Assembly: GCA_002714015.1 (NCBI GenBank)
Contig: PAWF01000053.1
Coordinates: forward strand, 3,482 to 28,720
DNA from: Gammaproteobacteria bacterium
Lineage (GTDB): Bacteria; Pseudomonadota; Alphaproteobacteria; UBA828
Direction of reading: 5' to 3'
DNA length: 25,239 nt
The notes beneath the pieces were generated by a model that had not been told where the DNA came from, did no database searches, and saw only the letters and a list, made by a program, of their open reading frames with translations. The translations under genes and the position numbers were made by a program. Below are positions 17,296-23,403 of this stretch, one piece after another; positions within the stretch are counted from its first letter, which is position 1; every line of letters begins with the position of its first letter.

Positions 17296-18055
17296 TATGA
17301 CCCTCAGATTTTCCCAAATAGGCTTCAATTACAGCAGGGTGTTTAGTTATTTCATCAGCAGTACCTTCAGCAATTTTTTCCCCAAAATTAATGACAGTTA
17401 TTTTATCGCAAATACTAAGGACTGATCGAACGTCGTGCTCAACTAACAAGATAGTAATCCCAAAATCACTTAAACCAGAGATTTTCTGTGCAACATTACT
17501 TTTCTCTGTTGGATTAAGCCCTGCTAGAGGTTCATCAAGCATTAGCAAATTAGGTCGAACTGCTAATGCGGTTGCTATTGAAAGAACTCTTTGCATACCT
17601 GCAGGAAGCATTCTTGCTGGGGTATCAGCCTCGTCCGATAGATTCATATGCTCAAGAATCCAAGAAGTACTATCTTCAATTGAACTGATGCTCGGGAGCT
17701 TCGTGTTGTTTGAAATTTCCACTGACTTTTTATTGGCGTGTATATGGTGACCCATGTGGACATTTTGGCGAACTGACATATCTCTGTAGACGCTTGTAAG
17801 TTGAAATGTTCTGACCAATCCCCTTTTTGCAATCCTATTGGGTGTTTTTCCTGTTATGGGTTGACCTTTAAACAAAACTTCTCCTGAAGTTGGCTTTAAA
17901 AAACCACTTATGAGATGGAAAGTAGTTGTTTTGCCTGATCCATTAGGTCCTATAAGCCCTCTGATCTGACCTTCTGGAATTGCCATAGATATGTCTTTGA
18001 CAGCAACTAGTTTGCCAAACCTTTTTGCGATATTGTTCACTTCAAGAATTGTCAT
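17288..18055 (-). CDS. livG: HAAT-family ABC transporter ATP-binding protein LivG
   Basis: A 255-residue ATPase. Walker A GPNGSGKTT (36-44), Walker B LLMLDEP (170-176), AGLNP, and the switch His207 in VEHD. RTFQLTSVYRDMSV is the LivG-type Q-loop region. The ABC signature is degenerate, LPAGMQR (150-156), where family members usually have L.YG.QR; the Gly and Gln-Arg are kept. A stretch rich in Asn/Lys/Ser (about 106-128) is inserted in the helical domain, as in many LivG proteins. The gene begins seven bases after livM and overlaps livF by eight bases. Confidence 0.94.
   Translation of the reverse strand: MTILEVNNIAKRFGKLVAVKDISMAIPEGQIRGLIGPNGSGKTTTFHLISGFLKPTSGEVLFKGQPITGKTPNRIAKRGLVRTFQLTSVYRDMSVRQNVHMGHHIHANKKSVEISNNTKLPSISSIEDSTSWILEHMNLSDEADTPARMLPAGMQRVLSIATALAVRPNLLMLDEPLAGLNPTEKSNVAQKISGLSDFGITILLVEHDVRSVLSICDKITVINFGEKIAEGTADEITKHPAVIEAYLGKSEGHNA
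17301..17305 (-). promoter_or_regulatory. Shine-Dalgarno deciding the livF start
   Basis: GAGGG on the minus strand inside the end of livG, five bases before ATG 17295. Confidence 0.55.
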
Positions 18056-18062
18056 ATGATGG

Positions 18063-19082
18063 CTACCCGATTTTCTTAGCCCTAGAGTTTTTAGCTCTAT
18101 TAAATAAGATTGATCTTAGCAGTGCTAGTAACTTTAAGACTGCCATTTCCAATCCCCCGGACCATATCATGAGTACTGCAATAACACTTGCACCCCACAA
18201 AAGAGGAACCCATTCTGCAAAGGCACGGAATATTTCTTCTAAGGCTGTTAGGTAAAGAAGTCCAATAATTGGGCCAAAGAACGTTGATACTCCTCCTACA
18301 ATTGCAGCAGCAACTAACTTGAACATAAGAATGGATCCAAAATCCAAAGGATTTATTGCTCCATTAAAATTGGCTGATAATGCCCCTGCGAATCCTGCAA
18401 TTACTGACCCTAACACAAAAGGCAGGGTTCTGTGACCCCAAGTATTTATACCAATGGATTCTGATAATTCTTCATTTGCTGCTACTGCCTTAATTGTTCT
18501 TCCTACTCTAGAAAGATCAAAACGGTATAGTAAAAGCCAAATGATCAGTGCGATTGCGAGAACAAGATAATAGAAACCTGTTGTTGTATTAAAATCAATT
18601 CCCCAGAACCCCTCAGGTCTTGGTATAAATGAAATTCCAAAACCACCCCCCGTGATACCTTTGAATTGAATATATCCCTGTCGCAAGGCTTCACCAGCAG
18701 CGAACGTACTTAGAAAAAAGTAATAATGTCGCGTTCTTAGAACTGGATATGCTATTATTAGAGCAAATAAACCAGAAATCCCAGCACCTAAAAATAGAGT
18801 TGCCCAGAATGACCATGGTGTTTCAAGAGTCATTAAGATAGCAGTAGTATATGCCCCGAGACCAGCTGTTGCTACATGAGAAAAAGACCATCCTCCCATT
18901 GTAGTAATCACACGGTAGCCCATAATCATAATAGTATTTAAAGCAAATATTACCAGAACGCTTTTCCAATAAGATGGCAGCGCGTGGGGTAAAGCTACCA
19001 GCAGAGGAGTAGCTATGATCGTGCCTATAATTGCGTACACAAAGGGCTTTGGTGTAGAGGTTATGAATTGAGGGATTGTCAT
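18063..19082 (-). CDS. livM: HAAT-family ABC transporter permease LivM
   Basis: A 339-residue integral membrane protein with about eight to nine hydrophobic segments. LivM landmarks are the GGWSFSHVATAGLGAYTTA segment near 63-81, YPVLRTRHYYFFLSTFAAGEA, the cytoplasmic loop GRTIKAVAANEELSESIGIN that docks on the ATPases, and AAAIVGGVSTFFGPIIG near the end. The C-terminus is basic (RAKNSRAKKIG) and likely cytoplasmic. Its ATG overlaps the livH stop as ATGA, so the two permeases are translationally coupled and form the channel heterodimer. Confidence 0.94.
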   Translation of the reverse strand: MTIPQFITSTPKPFVYAIIGTIIATPLLVALPHALPSYWKSVLVIFALNTIMIMGYRVITTMGGWSFSHVATAGLGAYTTAILMTLETPWSFWATLFLGAGISGLFALIIAYPVLRTRHYYFFLSTFAAGEALRQGYIQFKGITGGGFGISFIPRPEGFWGIDFNTTTGFYYLVLAIALIIWLLLYRFDLSRVGRTIKAVAANEELSESIGINTWGHRTLPFVLGSVIAGFAGALSANFNGAINPLDFGSILMFKLVAAAIVGGVSTFFGPIIGLLYLTALEEIFRAFAEWVPLLWGASVIAVLMIWSGGLEMAVLKLLALLRSILFNRAKNSRAKKIG

Positions 19083-19942
19083 TCCCGAGCACCCAAAAGA
19101 CCATTTGGCATGAAACTGAGTACGAGTAGCATAATTATTGCATCAACCATTGCTGTAAATTTTCCAGCACCAAATGTGGTCATTAAAGTGTCAATTAGTC
19201 CAAACAATAGTGCTGCTACTACTGTTCCCGATAGACTCCCTATACCGCCTACAATAATGATTATAAAAGCACGCCAAAGTGCCTCTCCACCCATAAAGGG
19301 TCCAATCATTAACACACTACCCATTAAAGTTCCGGAAATTGCTGCAAGTGCAGAGCCAACAAACATAGTGGTTAATGCAATTTTACCCATGCTTATACCC
19401 TGGAGCATTGCTCCGGTTTTATTCTGGGCAGTTGCTCTTACTGCGCGGCCTAGGTCGGTACGCATTAAGAAATACCAAAGTCCGGCCATCATCAATGCTG
19501 TAAAGCCAAGAACTACAATTCTCTGGATGGGCAAAATTGCGCCTTCAAACATAATGAAACCTGGGAAAATTGCTGGGACAGAACGCCCCATGGGTCCAAT
19601 AGTTTTCACTACGACGACTTGTAATACGTATGAGAGTCCCAGAGTAGCCATAAAAATGGAGAAGGGTTGCTCTTTGAGCCGTTCAAATAACGTTAACTGA
19701 ACAAGCATCCCTAAAATTCCCACAACGCCAGCACCAACAAGCATTGCAACAATAAAAGTTGCTCCATCAGGTATAGTATTAGAGAGAACACCTGAAAGCA
19801 GCCAAAGTGCATAGCCGCCAAGCATATAAAACTCACCATGCGCAAAGTTTATTGTGCGCATCACGCCAAATACTAACGCTAATCCCACCGCGAAGGAGAC
19901 ATAAAAGCTACTTAAGAAGATTATGTTGGCTAAAACTTGCAT
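19079..19942 (-). CDS. livH: HAAT-family ABC transporter permease LivH
   Basis: A 287-residue inner-membrane permease with about eight transmembrane segments. The MRTINFAHGEFYMLGGYALW segment (about 28-47) is the hallmark of LivH, and the cytoplasmic RTDLGRAVRATAQNKTGA loop is the ATPase contact. The C-terminal GIGSLSGTVVAALLFGLIDTL stretch is also typical. It is 172 bases from the binding-protein gene, with a hairpin in between (20055-20090). Its own Shine-Dalgarno is poor: GAGG is about 15 bases from the ATG, which suggests lower translation than the binding protein. Confidence 0.94.
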   Translation of the reverse strand: MQVLANIIFLSSFYVSFAVGLALVFGVMRTINFAHGEFYMLGGYALWLLSGVLSNTIPDGATFIVAMLVGAGVVGILGMLVQLTLFERLKEQPFSIFMATLGLSYVLQVVVVKTIGPMGRSVPAIFPGFIMFEGAILPIQRIVVLGFTALMMAGLWYFLMRTDLGRAVRATAQNKTGAMLQGISMGKIALTTMFVGSALAAISGTLMGSVLMIGPFMGGEALWRAFIIIIVGGIGSLSGTVVAALLFGLIDTLMTTFGAGKFTAMVDAIIMLLVLSFMPNGLLGARE

Positions 19943-20054
19943 TGTAGAATCTATCAGCCTCTTGTGCTTATAAATTAGCCATTGTTGTCACATTAAATCT
20001 TTATAAAAATGTAACCAAGCTAATATATAATAAATTAAGACTTTAAACGCTCTG

Positions 20055-20090
20055 ACGGAAGACACCTAAACTTACTTAGATGTCTCCCGC
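20055..20090 (-). promoter_or_regulatory. intergenic RNA hairpin between binding protein and livH
   Basis: Arms 20055-20069 and 20076-20090 pair over about 15 positions around a six-base loop. Three positions (55-90, 59-86, 65-80) pair as G-U only in the minus-strand transcript, the direction of the operon. There is no U-tract directly after it, so it resembles a 3'-stabilising or partial-attenuation stem rather than a full terminator. It would let the binding-protein mRNA outnumber the permease mRNA. Confidence 0.65.
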
Positions 20091-20114
20091 CCTAGCTAAA
20101 TTAAAGTGGACTTA

Positions 20115-21401
20115 TTATTTAAAAACTTGTCCGCCTGCATCGATTCTTGGTAATGCAGCGTCCTTATTCTTTGCCCACCATGCAGCGTGATCAACAACGT
20201 GATCAAGGACAACATTTCCATCAGGACCTAAATTATAAATCGGCAATGGAGTTAGAAGATGATGGTTTGCACCATAAATTTCTTCTCCACCCCATTTTGA
20301 AGGGCCAAATAATGGGTGGTCAACAACATCGGCAGCATAGAGTGTTTCCATAACTACCTTAGAATCTATACTTGGTGACATACGTATGCCAGCTTCTAGT
20401 GTCATCATAGAAGCATAGCCAATAGGTGCATAAGGAGACCATTCCTCAACTCCGTATTTTTCGACATACCATTTATACAGTCCATGTCCCATGGCACTAA
20501 AGGTTGGCTCAGAGGCTTCGAATGCATAGCCAAAATATGTTCTACCTGCTAACTGCTCTGCTGGAACACGTTCTAAAATCATAGGGAACGTAAAGCCTTC
20601 AGCGCAATGTACACCTTTAAAACCCATCTGCTCCATCGTTTCGATCGCAGAAGCATATTGTGCTGGTACCCAACCAAGTTGGCAAACCATATCGGGTTTA
20701 GATGCCATTAGTGGAGTTAATAAACCTAGCATATCCTTAGTAGCATCTGGAGCATAACTCTCGTTATATACAATTTCAACATGAGGATGAGCGGCTACTC
20801 CAGCTTCAAAATATGCCTTTGCTGCTAATCCAAATGATTGGTCAGATGTTATGATTGCTACACGCTTAACATCAGGGTTTGCATCTATTGCCCGACTTGC
20901 GATAAGCATATAGGCAGCTGGAGAACCAGTAATACCACCGTTTAGATAAGGATGATCCTTGCTAAGGTAGCCTGCACCATATGATGTTGTTAAAACATGA
21001 TTATCTGTAGTCATTTGAGCAATTGCTTGTCGACTTCCGGGAGTGAAGGTTTGCAGCATGAACTTGATATTGTCATCAAGAATAGCTTTTCTTCCAGCCT
21101 TAAGCTCTTCACCTGGAATGTAGCAAACATTGTCATATGTCTTTAGATTGATCATATAGCGTTTGCCATCTCCTGCTAATAGACCCCCATCAGCATTAAG
21201 TGTATCCGCCCAGTATTGCATTCCTCTAACGATTGGAATACCCCACTGTCCACAATCTCCAGCTAGGGGTTGGATTGCTCCAACATCTAGGGTTTCTGCA
21301 GCAGATGCTTGTTTATCAATAGCCGTACTTGCTACTAAAAGAGCAGCAGCACCAGCTATGGCGGGTAAAACTTTACCCATAATATTTGGTAATTTCATCA
21401 T
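20115..21401 (-). CDS. HAAT-family ABC transporter substrate-binding protein
   Basis: A 428-residue periplasmic type I binding protein. An N-terminal signal peptide (hydrophobic core about 12-26, cleavage near ASA/AE at 34-35) is followed by VGAIQPLAGDCGQWGIPIVRGMQYWADTLNADGG, the usual first strand and helix of Leu/Ile/Val-type receptors, written here only as its key part GAIQPLAGDCGQWG. Cys49 and Cys92 could form a disulfide, as the family often has one in lobe 1. Extra length compared with LivJ/LivK (about 370) comes from the C-terminal part. Ligands of this family include amino acids, amides, aromatic acids and short-chain carboxylates; none can be chosen from sequence. AAGGGAG precedes the ATG by five bases; a second ATG follows at once. 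Confidence 0.92.
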   Translation of the reverse strand: MMKLPNIMGKVLPAIAGAAALLVASTAIDKQASAAETLDVGAIQPLAGDCGQWGIPIVRGMQYWADTLNADGGLLAGDGKRYMINLKTYDNVCYIPGEELKAGRKAILDDNIKFMLQTFTPGSRQAIAQMTTDNHVLTTSYGAGYLSKDHPYLNGGITGSPAAYMLIASRAIDANPDVKRVAIITSDQSFGLAAKAYFEAGVAAHPHVEIVYNESYAPDATKDMLGLLTPLMASKPDMVCQLGWVPAQYASAIETMEQMGFKGVHCAEGFTFPMILERVPAEQLAGRTYFGYAFEASEPTFSAMGHGLYKWYVEKYGVEEWSPYAPIGYASMMTLEAGIRMSPSIDSKVVMETLYAADVVDHPLFGPSKWGGEEIYGANHHLLTPLPIYNLGPDGNVVLDHVVDHAAWWAKNKDAALPRIDAGGQVFK

Positions 21402-21614
21402 TTATGCTCCCTTACAATTCCTATTAAAAAAACATGTTATTTTATTATTATTTGCAAGTTAGTTTTTTATTTGAATTAACTTTATCGACTCTTTCAATAT
21501 AATCTAGTCTTAAATAATTAATTTTAATAAATACTGGTATATAACAAAAATATACTGTTAAATTAAATGTACGAAATTTACGAATAATGAATAAATTAAT
21601 AGGAATTAATTAAT
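21402..21614. promoter_or_regulatory. divergent promoter region of transporter and GNAT operons
   Basis: A 213-base very AT-rich spacer. The plus strand has TATAAT at 21498-21503 but no -35 at 16-18 bases. On the minus strand two copies of a CAGTAT element lie about two helical turns apart around 21533-21560, a possible regulator site. Neither is convincing alone. Confidence 0.35.
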
Positions 21615-22223
21615 TTGCTAAATCGACTTAAATTTCGTCCGATGAACAAAAATGACGTTGGAAGTGTACCTGTAAATTGTCAGGGTACTGAACTAGAGAT
21701 CTATTCACGTATCAAAAAACTTGGTTCTGCTGCTATCTTAGTATTTGATGAAACACAGCATATCGCACAATTACAGTTTCGTTTGTATGACCCTCAAACA
21801 CGTTCACCTAAAGGATTATGGGATCCATTATATTGGGGTGACTTTAATCCAAATGCCCCTAACTTGCGTAGCGGCACACTTTCGATTTATTGTTATCATG
21901 TTGGTCAACTTGATGAGACAGATGCTCGTGATATTAAATATCATGGCAAAGGTATAGGCAAAGCAATGTTAGAACATCTGTTGCTCTGGGCTAAGAAATA
22001 TGGATTTAGTGGAGTTGCTGCTAAAGCTACTCCAGAGAGCCGTGCTGTTATGGGATTCATGGGTGGACAACCTCTTTCTGTATATGAACATTTTGGTTTT
22101 AAAGTTTTAAGAAGCGCAATCGATTATCAATTGCTCAATGTAGTTCAGGAAAAAGGTATTGTTTCCAAGGATTCAAAACCAAAGGATGTCGCATCAGTTA
22201 GCCAATGTGTAATATACTTTTAA
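21615..22223 (+). CDS. GNAT family N-acetyltransferase
   Basis: A 202-residue protein with the acetyl-CoA pyrophosphate-binding motif A in YHGKGIGKAMLEHLLLWA (about 109-126) and the motif B end VYEHFGFKVL (about 156-165). The central part with two aromatic-rich strands (FRLYDPQ, LWDPLYWGDF) is not a common GNAT layout and may form the acceptor pocket. The acceptor amine or other substrate is unknown. The start is TTG, with AGGA ten bases upstream at 21601-21604; the next ATG (21642) has no Shine-Dalgarno, so the TTG is preferred but not certain. It is the first gene of a plus-strand operon with SDR, cupin and hyuB homologue, separated by 21 bases from the SDR. Confidence 0.78.
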   Translation: MLNRLKFRPMNKNDVGSVPVNCQGTELEIYSRIKKLGSAAILVFDETQHIAQLQFRLYDPQTRSPKGLWDPLYWGDFNPNAPNLRSGTLSIYCYHVGQLDETDARDIKYHGKGIGKAMLEHLLLWAKKYGFSGVAAKATPESRAVMGFMGGQPLSVYEHFGFKVLRSAIDYQLLNVVQEKGIVSKDSKPKDVASVSQCVIYF

Positions 22224-22244
22224 TAGAAATTATGGTGGGTAATT

Positions 22245-23027
22245 ATGTCAAAAATTATTCTGGTTACGGGCGGTAGTCGAGGTATTGGAGCTGCTATTTG
22301 TAGAACGGCAGGCAAAGCCGGATATGATGTTGCTGTAAATTATGTTAGTGCCCAAGATAAGGCAGATGAAGTTGTGGAAGATATTAAAAAAGAAGGTCAG
22401 AGAGCGATTGCAGTTAAGGCAAATATGGGTAAAGAAGAAGATATTTTAGCAATGTTAGAAACTGTAGACGCAGAACTTGGTCCAGTAACTGATATCGTCA
22501 ATAATGCTGCGATAGACTATGAAACATTAATTCCAGAAATGAAAACAGAAGGGCTTCGAAACCTTTTTGACACGAATGTTATAGGACTTTTTATAATTGC
22601 TCGAGAAGCTGTCAAAAGAATGTCAAAAAAAATTAATGGCGTTGGTGGTAACATTGTAAATGTTGGATCAATTTCATCAAGATATGGTGGGTTACCCGGA
22701 GACGTGGTCTATGCAGCAACCAAAGGGGCGGTTGATTCTATGACCAAGGGATTAGCTCATGAGTATGCTGATCATGGGATTAGAGTTAATTGCGTCCGTC
22801 CTGGCTTTGTTTTGACGGATATCTGGGAGAATTCTATTGGAGTTGAAAAAGCGAACGAAATTGCTAAGACTGGATCAATGCTTAAGAGAATGGGCCAGCC
22901 TGAAGAAATAGCAGATATGGTTTTATGGTTATGTTCCGATAAGGCATCCTATGTTACTTCAGCTATATTCGATGTAGATGGAGGTAGGTCTAATAGGATT
23001 AATACAGGTTCTGTTGATTCTAGATGA
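22245..23027 (+). CDS. SDR family oxidoreductase (FabG-like)
   Basis: A 260-residue SDR. TGGSRGIG (8-15), NNAA (86-89) in place of NNAG, catalytic Ser142, Tyr156 and Lys160 (YAATK), RVNCVRPGFVLTDI, and a C-terminal FDVDGG. The VNYVSAQDKADEV segment resembles glucose-1-dehydrogenase/FabG-like proteins using NADP(H). The substrate is unknown. GGTGGG lies shortly before the ATG. Its stop is 11 bases before the cupin start, whose Shine-Dalgarno overlaps the stop codon, so the two genes are tightly coupled. Confidence 0.9.
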   Translation: MSKIILVTGGSRGIGAAICRTAGKAGYDVAVNYVSAQDKADEVVEDIKKEGQRAIAVKANMGKEEDILAMLETVDAELGPVTDIVNNAAIDYETLIPEMKTEGLRNLFDTNVIGLFIIAREAVKRMSKKINGVGGNIVNVGSISSRYGGLPGDVVYAATKGAVDSMTKGLAHEYADHGIRVNCVRPGFVLTDIWENSIGVEKANEIAKTGSMLKRMGQPEEIADMVLWLCSDKASYVTSAIFDVDGGRSNRINTGSVDSR

Positions 23028-23031
23028 GGAG
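23026..23031 (+). promoter_or_regulatory. Shine-Dalgarno deciding the cupin start
   Basis: GAGGAG, overlapping the SDR stop codon, is seven bases before ATG 23039. The ATG at 23024 would begin before this site and is rejected. Confidence 0.65.
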
Positions 23032-23038
23032 ATTAAGA

Positions 23039-23377
23039 ATGAGCAATATTAAGGTAATGCATCTTGATGATGCGCAAATCTATGAAGATTCTTCTGTTAT
23101 AAGTCGCCGTTTAGTTAGGCGTGAACATGGTTCAGAAAATATGTCATTTAATATTTCTACTTTGCAAGAAGGCTATAATGATCAAAATTGTGTTTACCCT
23201 GATCATGATGAGATCGTGTATATTTTGAGTGGAAAGGCTGAATTGACTATTGACGGTGAAACCCAAGTTATTTCCAAGGGCGCTGCTTTCTATATCCCTC
23301 GAAAAAACTCATACGGTTATAAAGTAATTGAAGGTCCAAATGATATGGTAGTGGTGTTCACACCCGCCAAAGTGTGA
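23039..23377 (+). CDS. small cupin-domain protein
   Basis: A 112-residue single-domain cupin. Motif 1 is in YPDHDEIVYILSGKAEL (53-69) with His56 and Glu58, and motif 2 in GAAFYIPRKNSYGYKV (81-96). The second-motif His is Tyr92, and the first His of a normal HxH is missing, so a full metal site is doubtful; it may bind ligand without metal or act as a structural or isomerase-type partner. It is co-transcribed between the SDR and the second hyuB homologue (26 bases downstream). The start at 23039 is set by GAGGAG seven bases upstream. Confidence 0.83.
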   Translation: MSNIKVMHLDDAQIYEDSSVISRRLVRREHGSENMSFNISTLQEGYNDQNCVYPDHDEIVYILSGKAELTIDGETQVISKGAAFYIPRKNSYGYKVIEGPNDMVVVFTPAKV

Positions 23378-23403
23378 CATCAAGCAAGAACAGGAGAGAT
23401 TTC

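Noticed and set aside
17296..17328. Longer livF from ATG at 17328
   Set aside because: Adds 11 residues not typical of LivF, overlaps livG by 41 bases, and the Shine-Dalgarno points to 17295.
19068..19700. 210-codon open frame on the plus strand opposite livH
   Set aside because: Low-complexity Pro/Ile/Thr-rich translation antisense to membrane-protein codons; no Shine-Dalgarno or family similarity.
21533..21560. Two CAGTAT copies about two helical turns apart
   Set aside because: Short repeats in very AT-rich DNA are expected by chance; no regulator gene is nearby to support an operator.
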